Below are positions 56,303 through 64,000 of a DNA stretch of 64,000 nt, piece after piece (positions within the stretch are counted from its first letter, which is position 1; every line of letters begins with the position of its first letter). The notes below the pieces were generated by a model. The model searched no databases. It had not been told where the DNA came from and was given only the letters and a program-made list of their open reading frames with translations. This DNA is from Nannocystis sp. (lineage in GTDB: Bacteria; Myxococcota_A; Polyangia; Nannocystales; Nannocystaceae). The stretch spans positions 581,001-645,000 of the forward strand of contig NZ_JADJNN010000002.1 in assembly GCF_016714285.1 (NCBI RefSeq), in the 5' to 3' direction. The position numbers were made by a program, and so were the translations under genes.

Positions 56303-56482
56303 GGTGGTGGTCCTTGCGAAAGGTTGCCGGCCCCTGTGCGAGCGTTGTGCCGCGGTGCTTCGGATTGAAATTGTTGGAGAAAGTCGGCGAAGCGGGCGCC
56401 GTTGGCCCGCGATCGGCAACGACGGTCGCCAGATCGAGGTGTGGCCGTGGCTAAGGCTGTGGCCAGGTTGCGATCGAGAGCT
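56303..56482. other. intergenic region, no gene seen
   Basis: About 180 bp upstream of the NPIHFTH lipoprotein. No recognisable promoter or structured RNA; AT-richer around 56350-56380 (GGATTGAAATTGTTGGAGAA), which may hold the promoter. Confidence 0.4.
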
Positions 56483-57298
56483 TTAGCTGTCGGTGCGGGC
56501 AGCTTCGGTGGGCTTGCGGCGGAGGGCGCCGGAGAGCCAGGCGAGCAGGGCGGGCCCGAGGATCGCGGCGAGGCTGAGGCCGGCGGCGAGGACGGGGTCG
56601 CGGCGGGCGGCCTCGTAGGCGGCGAGCAGCTCGGCGACGAGGGGGCCGTTGCGGACGGCGATGGCCTGGAGGGCGGCGAGGCTGAGGCCGAGGCCGGCGG
56701 CCGCGAGGAGCAGCAGGGCGACGAGGGTGGGGAGGCGGCGCAGGGGCTTGCTGATCACGCGCAGGGCGGGGACCAGGATGCTGGTCGCGGCGAGGTAGTT
56801 GGCGAAGGCCATGCCGAAGGTGAAGGTGAAGAACCACTGGGCGCGCTGGGCGGTGGGCCACTCGAGCGGTGGGGTCGGGTCGATGGGGCCGAACGACCAG
56901 TCGAGGGTCTGGAGGGCGAAGACGGCGAGGTAGGTGAAGGCGAGGGTGAGCGACCACTTCACGGGGCGCGACCGGATCTGCATCCACACCGGGAAGCCGG
57001 GCATCGCCGGCCCGTAGTCGAGGCGGCTCTCGAAGTAGCCGGTGATCAGGAGCAGCGGGAGCTGGGTGGTGAGCACGGCGGCGTGCACGTACTCGGGCAG
57101 CATGTCGCGGATGACGTCGAAGCGGGTGACCAGCGCGGCGCCGTGGATCAGCGCGGTCAGCAGGAAGATCGGGGCGAGGCGGCCGGGCTGCAGGCTGTCG
57201 CTGTCGCTGGGCACGAGGGCAGGATCGACGCGCGGGGCGGCGGGGTCAAGCGCGGCGGTATTGAGGTCTCGCGGGCTGCCTGCCACACTGCCGCGCAT
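56483..57298 (-). CDS. multi-pass membrane protein of unknown function
   Basis: 271 residues from ATG 57298, whose start codon overlaps the divergent ridA start; a GTG at 57214 gives 243 residues and would leave room for promoters. Five or six hydrophobic segments: PIFLLTALIHGAALV, YVHAAVLTTQLPLLLI, WSLTLAFTYLAVFAL, WFFTFTFGMAFANYL, TLVALLLLAAAGLGLSLAAL and AGLSLAAILGPALLAWL. I recognise no family; the exact role is unknown. The 5-prime end is uncertain. Confidence 0.75.
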   Translation of the reverse strand: MRGSVAGSPRDLNTAALDPAAPRVDPALVPSDSDSLQPGRLAPIFLLTALIHGAALVTRFDVIRDMLPEYVHAAVLTTQLPLLLITGYFESRLDYGPAMPGFPVWMQIRSRPVKWSLTLAFTYLAVFALQTLDWSFGPIDPTPPLEWPTAQRAQWFFTFTFGMAFANYLAATSILVPALRVISKPLRRLPTLVALLLLAAAGLGLSLAALQAIAVRNGPLVAELLAAYEAARRDPVLAAGLSLAAILGPALLAWLSGALRRKPTEAARTDS

Positions 57299-57737
57299 GT
57301 CCGAGAGCCCGCGAACGATCGTCCCGCCTGGTTGGCCGCGGCCGCGGGGGTACAGCAACGGGGTGGCGGCGCGGGGTGAGCTGCTCGCGGTGGCCGGGAT
57401 GATCGGCTGGGACGAGAAGGAGCAGATCGTCGGCGACTCGTTTGTGGCCCAGTTTCGCCAGGCGCTCGGCAATGTGTGCGACGTGGTGCGGGCGGCCGGC
57501 GGGCGGCCGGAGCACGTCGTTTCGCTGACGATCTACGTGACCGACAAGCGGGAGTACATCGCGGCGCTGACGGAGGTCGGGCAGGCCTACCGGGCGCTGC
57601 TGGGGCGGCACTACCCGGCGATGGCGCTGCTCGAGGTGAAGGGGCTGCTCGAGGATCGGGCGAAGGTGGAGATCCAGGCGCTGGCGGTGCTGCCACCATC
57701 GGGGGCGGGCGAGCCGACGGAAGGAGCGGCGTCGTGA
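57297..57737 (+). CDS. RidA-family protein lacking the imine-deaminase Arg
   Basis: 146 residues from ATG 57297. Rid fold: YSNGVAARGELLAVAGMIGWD, FRQALGNVCDVVRAAGG, HVVSLTIYVTDKREY and YPAMALLEVKGLLEDRAKVEIQALAVL. The enzymatic Arg of RidA (Arg105 in R-S-x-V-x-V) is replaced by Ala in ALLEV, so this belongs to the Rid4-7 type, which lacks the 2-iminopropanoate deaminase activity of RidA. It overlaps the crotonase gene by 4 bp and heads a three-gene operon. Start chosen as the only ATG near the divergent gene. Confidence 0.88.
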   Translation: MSESPRTIVPPGWPRPRGYSNGVAARGELLAVAGMIGWDEKEQIVGDSFVAQFRQALGNVCDVVRAAGGRPEHVVSLTIYVTDKREYIAALTEVGQAYRALLGRHYPAMALLEVKGLLEDRAKVEIQALAVLPPSGAGEPTEGAAS

Positions 57738-58588
57738 GTACGGGTCATCCGCCGGACCTGCGCCCGCTCGAGCTGCCGCGGCCGCGTTCGTTCCGCTACG
57801 AGGAGCGCGCGCGGGTCGGGGTGATCACGCTGTCGCGGCCCGACCGCTTCAACGCGCTGACCTTCGAGGTGTACCGCGAGCTGACGGACCTGTTCATGGT
57901 GGTCGAGCGGCGCAGCCACGACCCGGAGGGGGCGCGGGCGCTGGTGCTGCAGGGGGAGGGGCGGGCGTTCTGCAGCGGCGGGGACGTCGACGACATCATC
58001 ACGCGGCTGTTCGAGCGCGACACGGAGGGGCTGCTGCGCTTCACGCGGATGACGGGGGAGCTCATTCATGCGATGCGGCGCTGCAAGCTGCCGATCGTGG
58101 CCAGCGTGAAGCGGGTGGCGGCGGGCGCGGGGGCCGTGATGGCGCTGGCGTCGGACCTGCGGGTGATGGGGCAGGGGAGCTTCTTCTCGTTCCTGTTCCC
58201 GCAGGTCGGGCTGTCGGGGGCGGACATGGGGGCGAGCTGGTTGCTGCCGCGGGTGGTCGGGCTGGGGAACGCGTCGGAGATCTTGCTGCTCGGGGACCGG
58301 GTGCCGGCCGACCGCTGCCTGCAGATCGGGCTGGCGAATCGGGTGGTGGTCGACGATCCGGACCGCGACGCGGTCGACCGGGCGGCGTTCGAGCTGGCGG
58401 CGCGGGTCGCCGCGGGGCCGCACTTCGCCAACCGCATGACCAAGACGATGCTGCAGCAGGAGCTCGAGATGGGCTTCACCGACGCGATCGAGGCCGAGGC
58501 CCAGGCGCAGACGCTGTGCATGCAGCACCCGGACTTCCAGGAGGCCGACCGGGCGCGGCAGGACAAGCGGGCGCCGCGTTGGCGCTGA
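57734..58588 (+). CDS. enoyl-CoA hydratase/isomerase (crotonase) family protein with substituted catalytic Glu
   Basis: 284 residues from GTG 57734, overlapping ridA by 4 bp. The crotonase pattern is clear: VITLSRPDRFNALTFEVYREL, GEGRAFCSGGDVDD (first oxyanion hole), VAAGAGAVMALASDL (second), FPQVGLSGADMGASWLLPRVVG. Aligned by eye to rat crotonase, the two catalytic Glu (E144 and E164) are replaced by Val/Met (GAVMALAS) and Gln (FPQ), so hydratase chemistry may be absent; other crotonase activities (isomerase, hydrolase) are possible. Adjacent acyl-CoA dehydrogenase suggests acyl-CoA catabolism. Confidence 0.88.
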   Translation: MSTGHPPDLRPLELPRPRSFRYEERARVGVITLSRPDRFNALTFEVYRELTDLFMVVERRSHDPEGARALVLQGEGRAFCSGGDVDDIITRLFERDTEGLLRFTRMTGELIHAMRRCKLPIVASVKRVAAGAGAVMALASDLRVMGQGSFFSFLFPQVGLSGADMGASWLLPRVVGLGNASEILLLGDRVPADRCLQIGLANRVVVDDPDRDAVDRAAFELAARVAAGPHFANRMTKTMLQQELEMGFTDAIEAEAQAQTLCMQHPDFQEADRARQDKRAPRWR

Positions 58589-58589
58589 A

Positions 58590-58611
58590 GGACATGTCCG
58601 GAGGGACAGGT
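58590..58611. repeat. interspersed palindrome between crotonase and dehydrogenase genes
   Basis: A 22-bp copy, starting GGACATGTCCGGAGG, one base different from that at 22716-22737. Its GGAGG (58600-58604) is 7 nt before the ATG at 58612 and may act as the ribosome-binding site. Confidence 0.8.
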
Positions 58612-59790
58612 ATGAACGCGATCTGTACGCCACGCATCCTCGACCGCGCGCTCGGGACGGTGCTCGGGGATCTGGGGCGGTGGCGCGAGCTCGAGGACGT
58701 GCTCGAGCGCTTCACGGCGGGGCTGCGGGCGGCGCCGGTGGACGAGCGGGACGAGGCGGGGGCGACCCGCGAGTACGTGCGTCTGCTGGCGGATGCGGGG
58801 CTGCTGCGCTGGATGGTGCCGGCGGCGCACGGCGGGGCGATGGAGCGACTGCTGTCGACGCCGATCTGCATCATCCGGCAGTGGTTGGCGCGCGAGAGCG
58901 GGGCGCTGGACAACGCCTTCGTGATGCAGGGGCTCGGCTCGAACCCGGTGACGATGGCGGGGCCGGAGGGGCTGCGGGCGGCCCTGCTGCCGCGGGTGGC
59001 CAGCGGGGCGGCGATCTGCGCGTTCGCGTTGACCGAGCCGGAGGCGGGCTCGGACATCAAGAACATGCGCACGACGGCGACGGCGACGGCCGACGGGGTG
59101 CGCCTGCGCGGGGGCAAGTGCTTCATTAGCAACGCGGGGGTGGCGGACAGCTACGTGGTGTTCGCGCGGGAGGCCGACAGCCCGCCGGAGCGGCCGCGCT
59201 TTGGGGCGTTCTGGCTGTCTGGTGACGCGCCGGGGCTGAAGATCACGGCGACGAAGGTGATCGCGCCGCACCCGATCGGTGCGCTCGCGCTGGACGATGT
59301 GGAGGTGCCAGCGGAGCATCGGGTCGGGGCGTACGGCGAGGGGCTGAAGATCGCGCTGGCCAACCTCGAGGTGTTTCGCGTGACGGTCGGGGCGGCGGCG
59401 CTGGGGCTCGCCGACCGGGCGCTGGGCGAGACGGTGGCGCACCTGAAGTCGCGGGTGCAGTTCGGGCAGCCGCTGGCGACGCAGCAGGGGCTGCAGTTCG
59501 CGCTGGCGGATGTGGCGACGGAGCACGTGGCGGCGCAGCTGCTGGTGTACCGGGCCGCGGGGGCGCGCGACGAGGGGCGCGGGGCGCCCGAGCTGGCGGC
59601 GATGGCCAAGATGCACGCGACCGAGTCGGCGCAGCGGACCATCGATCGCGCGGTGCAGAGTTTTGGCGGGCGCGGGGTGACGGTCGGTGAGGTGCCGGAG
59701 CGGCTGTACCGGGAGATCCGTGCGCTGCGGATCTACGAGGGGACGACCGAGGTGCAGAAGCTGGTCATCGCGCGGGCGCTGCTGGGTTAG
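58612..59790 (+). CDS. acyl-CoA dehydrogenase
   Basis: FAD-dependent oxidation of acyl-CoA to enoyl-CoA. 392 residues from ATG 58612. The flavin motif is FALTEPEAGSDIKNMRTTAT (about 143-162); RVQFGQPLATQQGLQFALADV; TIDRAVQSFGGRGVT; the C-terminal IYEGTTEVQKLVIA with the catalytic Glu of the YEG-T pattern. Usual length. It follows the crotonase after the palindromic element. Immediately after the stop codon comes a 94-base run of G. Confidence 0.92.
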   Translation: MNAICTPRILDRALGTVLGDLGRWRELEDVLERFTAGLRAAPVDERDEAGATREYVRLLADAGLLRWMVPAAHGGAMERLLSTPICIIRQWLARESGALDNAFVMQGLGSNPVTMAGPEGLRAALLPRVASGAAICAFALTEPEAGSDIKNMRTTATATADGVRLRGGKCFISNAGVADSYVVFAREADSPPERPRFGAFWLSGDAPGLKITATKVIAPHPIGALALDDVEVPAEHRVGAYGEGLKIALANLEVFRVTVGAAALGLADRALGETVAHLKSRVQFGQPLATQQGLQFALADVATEHVAAQLLVYRAAGARDEGRGAPELAAMAKMHATESAQRTIDRAVQSFGGRGVTVGEVPERLYREIRALRIYEGTTEVQKLVIARALLG

Positions 59791-59885
<95 letters not shown>

Positions 59886-59954
59886 CGGCGCGGCGGGGGG
59901 TGCCGCAGCTCCGGGTCCCGAGGCGGCCGGCGCGCAGGGTATCAAAGGTCGCGA

Positions 59955-60335
59955 TCAGGGGGCGAGCGCGCCGGCGACGTCGGTGCCGATGAGCAGGGCC
60001 TCGCGGGCGGGGGCACCCTGGAGGACCTGGTGCTCGCTGCGCTGGACCAGGGCGGTGGCGTCGGCCTCGTCGATCCATCGGCCCTGCGGGACGACGAAGC
60101 CGAGGCGGTAGAGGAGGCCGAGGTCGAGGTAGTAGCGGCCGCGCAGCTCGAGGGTGACGTCGAAGCGCTGCTCGCCGTCGTCGCTGGCGATGGCGATGCG
60201 GTGGCGGCCGGGCTCGGCGCGGTAGCAGAAGTAGCTGGGTCCGCGGGTGGCGCCGACCAGCATGTCGTTGTCGCGGACCACGAAGGTGACCGCCATGGCG
60301 ATCCTGGCGGTGCGGATCATGCACACGCTGGCCAT
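59955..60335 (-). CDS. DUF2846-like small protein, 5-prime end uncertain
   Basis: 126 residues from ATG 60335. Core MAVTFVVRDNDMLVGATRGPSYFCYRAEPGRHRIAIAS and LRGRYYLDLG resembles the DUF2846 domain of small lipoproteins. In frame upstream, codons read PPSPRLACSPYRLATPPP, which would be a lipobox region, but no start codon exists in that frame and a neighbouring frame reads ILASLAAGLPPLA; a small insertion or a call error (CTCGCC/TCGCC near 60415-60425) may have broken a longer lipoprotein. Function unknown. The promoter region to modA is 288 bp. Confidence 0.65.
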   Translation of the reverse strand: MASVCMIRTARIAMAVTFVVRDNDMLVGATRGPSYFCYRAEPGRHRIAIASDDGEQRFDVTLELRGRYYLDLGLLYRLGFVVPQGRWIDEADATALVQRSEHQVLQGAPAREALLIGTDVAGALAP

Positions 60336-60623
60336 GCCGTCGAGGTAGGCGGTGAAGGGCTGGGTGACGGCGAGCGGGTCGGGCGGCGGGGTCGCGAGGC
60401 GGTACGGCGAGCAGGCGAGGCGAGGGGAGGGAGGCCGGCGGCGAGCGAGGCCAGGATGCGAGCGAGGGCGGGTGGCGAGCCGGCGGTGGTGGGCGGGCGA
60501 TGTGGCGGCGGGCTGGATGCGGGCTCGCGGGCATGGCCGGCGGGATATACCGCGGGGTCGGGCGAGGGTCCAATGCGGGGCGGCATTGCGCTCGCGGGCG
60601 CGGCGTCGCTATCCTCGCGGGCG
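60336..60623. other. region between DUF2846-like gene and modA
   Basis: About 290 bp without an assigned gene. It probably contains the N-terminal coding part of the DUF2846-like lipoprotein in a broken frame, and the modABC promoter. I see no ModE-type operator or molybdenum-cofactor riboswitch signature by eye. Confidence 0.4.
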
Positions 60624-61365
60624 ATGTTCGGCTGGCGCGGGGTCGCGACGATCGTGGGCTGCGCGGCGCTGGCGTGCGGCGGGCCGACGACGCGCGAGCT
60701 GAAGGTGTCGGCGGCGATGTCCCTCAAGGAGGTGTTCGCGGAGATCGAGTCGGGCTTTGAGGCGAGCGCACCCGGGGGTCGACGTGGTCTTCAATTTTGC
60801 GGGCTCGCAGATCCTCGCGGGGCAGATCGAGGAGGGGGCGCCGGTCGATGTGTTCGCGGCGGCCGACGAGGCGCAGATGCGGCGGGCGATCGCTGGCGGG
60901 CGGGTCGCGGCGGGGCTGCGCTTCGCTAGCAACCGGCTGGTGCTCATCTCGCCGGCGGGGGCGGCGATCGTGGGACCCGGCGAGCTCGGGCGGCCGGGGC
61001 TGCGTCTGGTGCTGGCTGGGCCGGGGGTGCCGGCGGGCAGCTATGCGCGCCAGGCGTTGCAGGAGCTCGGGGTGGCCGAGGCGGCGCTGGCGAACCTGGT
61101 GTCGAACGAGGAGAACGTGCGCGGGGTGGTCGGCAAGGTCAGCGCGGGCGAGGCGGACGCCGGAGTGGTGTACGCGACCGACGTGACGCCGGCGGTGGTC
61201 GACAAGCTGCATGTGGTGCCGCTGGCGGTGAAAGTGACGCCGAGCTACGAGGTGGCTGTCCTGAAGGACAGCCCGGAGCCGGCGCTGGCGCGGGACTTTG
61301 TGGCCGAGCTGCAGGCGCCCCCGGGGCAGGCTGCGCTGGCGCGGCACGGGTTCTTGCCGCCGTGA
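60624..61365 (+). pseudogene. modA: molybdate ABC transporter substrate-binding protein ModA, split by a single-base frameshift near 60765
   Basis: Periplasmic molybdate/tungstate-binding lipoprotein. From ATG 60624: signal and lipobox ALAC (Cys18), then RELKVSAAMSLKEVFAEIESGFEA in one frame. At about 60765 the conserved sequence moves to the next frame: HPGVDVVFNFAGSQILAGQIEEGAPVDVFAAADEAQM onward to the stop. Removal of one base (the A at 60765) gives FEAAHPGVDV, matching the ModA consensus. The 742-nt span is one base over a multiple of three. Ligand-loop residues (S-x-S, FNFAGS) are otherwise intact. It contains a perfect palindrome copy (61254-61273, read AVLKDS). Modest possibility of a base-call error. 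Confidence 0.9.
61254..61273. repeat. interspersed palindrome within modA
   Basis: GGCTGTCCTGAAGGACAGCC: perfect 8-bp arms, loop of 4. Read in frame as AVLKDSP, near the same peptide (APVLRDS) as in the TonB receptor copy at 2421-2440. Confidence 0.85.
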
Positions 61366-62246
61366 GGCGGGCGGACGAGATGGTTGGCTCCGGGGACAGG
61401 TCGGGCGGGGCTGGCTCTGGGGACAGGTCGGGCGGGGCTGGCTCTGGGGACATGGTGTTACGGACAGGTCGTCCGGGGCAGGCGCATGCGGTGCTGGCGG
61501 TGCTGGGTGGGGTCGGGGTGGTGTTCTTTGTGTTGCCGCTGCTGGGGTTGGTGAGTCGGGCGTCGGTGGCGGGGTTGTGGCGGCAGCTCGGGTCGGCGGG
61601 GGTGCGGGCGGCGCTGTGGTTGTCGCTCGAGGTATCGGTGATCGCGCTCGGCTTGTGTGTGGTGATCGGGTTTCCGCTGGCGTACTTGCTGGCGCGGGTG
61701 GAGTTTCCGGGGCGGACGCTGGTGCGGGGTTTGGTGAGCTTGCCGATGGTGTTGCCGCCGGTGGTCGGGGGGATCGCGCTGTTGTCGGCGTTTGGGCGGC
61801 GGGGTGTGCTCGGGGAGGCGCTCGCGGGGGTCGGGGTGGTGTTGCCGTTCACGACGGCCGGGGCGGTGCTGGCGGTGACCTTCGTGTCGATGCCGTTTTT
61901 GGTGATGACGCTCGAGGCGGCGCTGGCGGGGGTCGACCCGCGGCTGGAGCAGGCCGCGGCGACGCTCGGGGCGACGCGCTGGCGGATCTTGCGGACCGTG
62001 ACGCTGCCGGCGATCCGTCCGGCGCTGGCGGCCGGGATGGCGCTGTGCTGGGCGCGCGGGCTCGGTGAGTTCGGGGCGACGATCACCTTCGCGGGCAATC
62101 TCGAGGGGCGGACGCAGACGATGCCGCTCGCGGTGTACGACGCGCTGCAGACCGACCCCGAGGCGGCGGTGGTGCTCGGGCTGGTGTTGCTGGCGGTGTC
62201 CTTGACCCTCTTGACGGTCCTGCGCGGGCAGATCGGTCGGCGATGA
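61362..62246 (+). CDS. modB: molybdate ABC transporter permease ModB
   Basis: Inner-membrane permease. 294 residues from GTG 61362, overlapping modA by 4 bp; ATG 61452 is a possible later start. A N-terminal stretch (about 9-31) is Gly/Ser/Asp repeats, encoded by the 27-bp tandem repeat at 61385-61455. Five or six helices follow; the EAA loop reads EAALAGVDPRLEQAAATLGATRWRILRTVTLPAI, and ARGLGEFGATITFAGN is a ModB signature. Overlaps modC by 4 bp. Confidence 0.93.
   Translation: MRRADEMVGSGDRSGGAGSGDRSGGAGSGDMVLRTGRPGQAHAVLAVLGGVGVVFFVLPLLGLVSRASVAGLWRQLGSAGVRAALWLSLEVSVIALGLCVVIGFPLAYLLARVEFPGRTLVRGLVSLPMVLPPVVGGIALLSAFGRRGVLGEALAGVGVVLPFTTAGAVLAVTFVSMPFLVMTLEAALAGVDPRLEQAAATLGATRWRILRTVTLPAIRPALAAGMALCWARGLGEFGATITFAGNLEGRTQTMPLAVYDALQTDPEAAVVLGLVLLAVSLTLLTVLRGQIGRR
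61385..61455. repeat. 27-bp tandem repeat at the start of modB
   Basis: Units starting at 61385, 61412 and 61439 (last partial), TGGCTC(C/T)GGGGACAGGTC followed by GGGCGGGGC. Each contains the GGACAGG half-site of the interspersed palindrome. Confidence 0.85.
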
Positions 62247-62959
62247 GCGCGGGGTTGGTGATCGACGCGGAGCTGCGGCGCGGGGGCTTCGCGCTGGCGC
62301 TGGACTGTGAGCTGCCAGAGGGCTGCACGACGGCGCTGGTGGGGCCGAACGGGTCGGGGAAATCGACGGTCGTGGAGCTGCTGGCGGGGTTGCTGCCGAT
62401 CTCCCGCGGGAGCGTGACGCTGGCGGGGCGGGTGCTCGAGCGGGTGCCGGGGCTGCGCTTGCCGCCGCAGGCGCGCGGGCTCGGGGTGGTGTTTCAGGGG
62501 CTGGCGCTGTTTCCGTCGCTGTCGGCGGTGGAAAACGTGGCGTACGGGCTGGAAGCGCGTGGGGTGGCGCGTGGGGTGGCGCGGGCGGAGGCGCTGCGCT
62601 GGCTGGGGCGCTTCGAGCTCGCGGAGGTGGCGACGCGGCGGCCGGGGGAGCTGTCGGGCGGGCAGGCGCAGCGGGTCGCGCTGGCGCGGGCGATGATCGG
62701 CCGGCCGCCGCTGCTGCTGCTGGATGAGCCGATGTCGGCGCTCGATGTCGAGGCGAGGGGGGCCGCGCGGTCGCTGCTGCGCGGGTGGCTGGCGGCGGCG
62801 CCGGGGGTCAAGCTGCTGGTCACGCACGACCTCGACGACGCGCGGGCGGTGGCGGACCGGATGCTTGTGCTCGACGCGGGGCGGGTGGTCGCGGAGGGGG
62901 CGGTGGGCGAGTTACTGGCCGCGCCGCCGCCGTTTTTGGCGGCGATGCTGCGCGGGTGA
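62243..62959 (+). CDS. modC: molybdate ABC transporter ATP-binding protein ModC
   Basis: ATPase of the molybdate importer. 238 residues from ATG 62243 (4-bp overlap). Walker A GPNGSGKST (34-42), Q-loop VVFQGLALFPSLS, signature LSGGQAQRVALARA, Walker B LLLLDEPMSALD, H-loop VTHDLDDA. Shorter than ModC with a C-terminal TOBE (MOP) domain (about 350), so the regulatory molybdate-binding domain is missing. It ends just before an unrelated gene. Confidence 0.93.
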   Translation: MSAGLVIDAELRRGGFALALDCELPEGCTTALVGPNGSGKSTVVELLAGLLPISRGSVTLAGRVLERVPGLRLPPQARGLGVVFQGLALFPSLSAVENVAYGLEARGVARGVARAEALRWLGRFELAEVATRRPGELSGGQAQRVALARAMIGRPPLLLLDEPMSALDVEARGAARSLLRGWLAAAPGVKLLVTHDLDDARAVADRMLVLDAGRVVAEGAVGELLAAPPPFLAAMLRG

Positions 62960-63026
62960 GGAGAGGGAGAGGCCGGGCTGGGCGGCGTTGTTTGACAACG
63001 GCGACCGGACGAAAGAACCTGCGGAG

Positions 63027-63815
63027 ATGTGCTTGCTCAGCGCCGACGAGTTGCTGGCCCCCAACCTGAGTATTTCGGAGACCAAGATCTTCGCCCGAGG
63101 CGATGGAGCGCGGCAGTGGCTGGCCTATTCGATGCACCTCGAGACGGCGGGGGCGGTGGCGATGATCCTGCCCTTGCCGGTGCCCGCGGGCTCGCCCGAG
63201 GACGCGGCGGGGTTCGTCGACCTGTCGCAGTATCCGACGCTGTTCACGGACCTGGTCGCGTGCATGGCGGGCGGCCGGCCGATCCACGACCCGGAGTACG
63301 ACCTCAAAAATCTCTTCGCCGATGACGCGCCGCCGCTGAAGGTGCACAAGGTGGGCAGCTTCGTGGCCTCTTACGTGCCGACCCTGGCCGACTTCTCGCG
63401 TCTCGATCGCTGCTTTCGCCTCCCGCAGGCGATCTGGGACCAGCTCCCGGGCTATGCAGATTGGGGCTTCGCGGTGATTCAGTTCCGGCCCGGGTATCAC
63501 GAGGACCACCCGATCGGCCTGCACTTTCCCCGGCGCTGGACCGATCGCATCTATTTCCCGACCACGCATGTGCACGACGGCATTCTGCACGACGAGGCTC
63601 GCTTTGATCACATGCTCTACTATCAGGGCATGATCCGTCCGGCCCGCCAGGGTGCGGCGAGCGAGCGGGCCGGTTGGGCCTTCGCACGCGCTCCCACGCA
63701 CCAATTTGTCGATCTCGAGCGGGCTGCAGGTATGGTCGACGGTGAGCAGCCGCTCGAGCGCCTTCGTTATCATGGCACCCGTCCCAACGAGGACGTGTGG
63801 CTGCTGCCGGTCTGA
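63027..63815 (+). CDS. hypothetical protein
   Basis: 262 residues from ATG 63027, with GGAGA upstream. I do not recognise the family. There is no signal peptide or membrane helix. Residues suggest a globular soluble protein with alternating strands (WLAYSMHLETAGAVAMILPLPV; DWGFAVIQFRPGYHEDHPIGLHFPRRW; IYFPTTHVHDG). A set of His residues (HVHDGILHDEARFDHM) could bind metal, though nothing confirms it. It lies 67 bp after modC; co-transcription is possible but function is unrelated as far as can be seen. Confidence 0.8.
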   Translation: MCLLSADELLAPNLSISETKIFARGDGARQWLAYSMHLETAGAVAMILPLPVPAGSPEDAAGFVDLSQYPTLFTDLVACMAGGRPIHDPEYDLKNLFADDAPPLKVHKVGSFVASYVPTLADFSRLDRCFRLPQAIWDQLPGYADWGFAVIQFRPGYHEDHPIGLHFPRRWTDRIYFPTTHVHDGILHDEARFDHMLYYQGMIRPARQGAASERAGWAFARAPTHQFVDLERAAGMVDGEQPLERLRYHGTRPNEDVWLLPV

Positions 63816-63912
63816 GCGTTGTCACGAGGTCGTCGAGTTTACCGACGACATCGCGTGCGTCCGCCACGGTGCCCGGGCGATCGGGTCGGCGAATCAAGGC
63901 ACTTCGCCAATG

Positions 63913-63999
63913 TCAGGGGCTCGGGCCCGTGGCGAGTGGCAGGCTGAGCGAGCGGGCGAGGTCGTGGTCGGCGACGGCGCGCGAGCGGGTGAGGGTCTG
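63913..63999 (-). CDS. possible C-terminal end of a gene entering from the right edge
   Basis: On the minus strand 28 codons reading QTLTRSRAVADHDLARSLSL and so on end at TGA 63915-63913. No stop interrupts before the window edge. Length is too short to identify a product; it may equally be chance. Confidence 0.3.
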   Translation of the reverse strand, partial: QTLTRSRAVADHDLARSLSLPLATGPSP

Positions 64000-64000
64000 C

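Overview
The window is about 64 kb of very GC-rich bacterial chromosome with dense coding on both strands. Gene content points to a myxobacterium, most likely of the Nannocystineae. It has eukaryote-like Ser/Thr kinases (one with a WD40 propeller), a PP2C phosphatase, FG-GAP and VWA surface lipoproteins with long Ser/Thr/Gly linkers, TIGR03032 and AgmX/PglI-like proteins, a PrkA / DUF444 / SpoVR cluster, and F0 genes atpB-atpE next to two AtpI-type genes. The genus is inferred from gene families only. I see no prophage, insertion sequence, CRISPR array or rRNA.

Layout. 1-6.7 kb (minus): bamD-truD, then an ExbB-ExbD-TonB-receptor energy-coupled uptake operon; the receptor runs off the left edge. 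6.8-9.0 kb: an APC permease and a frameshifted exonuclease III. 9.0-14.9 kb: PrkA, divergent from DUF444-SpoVR, then a PP2C phosphatase. 15.0-16.4 kb: RNase P RNA, a C4 zinc-ribbon coiled-coil protein and a CAU tRNA with a clear sigma70-like promoter. 16.9-31.6 kb: regulatory and surface functions (propeller lipoprotein, WD40 kinase, QueC, YkgJ-type protein, TIR protein, TPR-like membrane protein, second kinase, SDR, a methyltransferase with a lipoprotein-type N terminus, TIGR03032). 31.6-35.6 kb: a divergent pair of Ser/Thr-rich lipoproteins (seven FG-GAP repeats; VWA). 35.7-42.7 kb: host-attachment-family protein, gyrA-hemL, and an F0 operon. 42.9-48.4 kb: thioredoxin reductase, HtrA protease, MFS and DASS transporters. 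48.4-56.3 kb: Ski2-like helicase, M49-like metallopeptidase, esterase, hpt-add purine salvage, and a small lipoprotein with a repeated NPIHFTH motif. 56.5-64 kb: membrane protein, RidA-crotonase-acyl-CoA dehydrogenase operon, a 94-base poly-G run, modABC with a broken modA, and an unknown protein.

The most unusual feature cuts across genes. A short interspersed palindrome, roughly CCTGTCC-N4-GGACAGG, occurs at about 20 sites. It lies between genes, across stop/start junctions inside operons, and in frame inside proteins (typically read as PVLxDS or PVPSDS). It resembles Rickettsia palindromic elements or cyanobacterial HIP1 in behaviour but not in sequence. Other points of note are the NPIHFTH repeat lipoprotein, a solitary TIR protein, two single-base frameshifts (xth, modA), duplicated gene 3-prime ends, Gln at the GyrA Ser83 position, and a crotonase and a Rid protein that each lack family catalytic residues.
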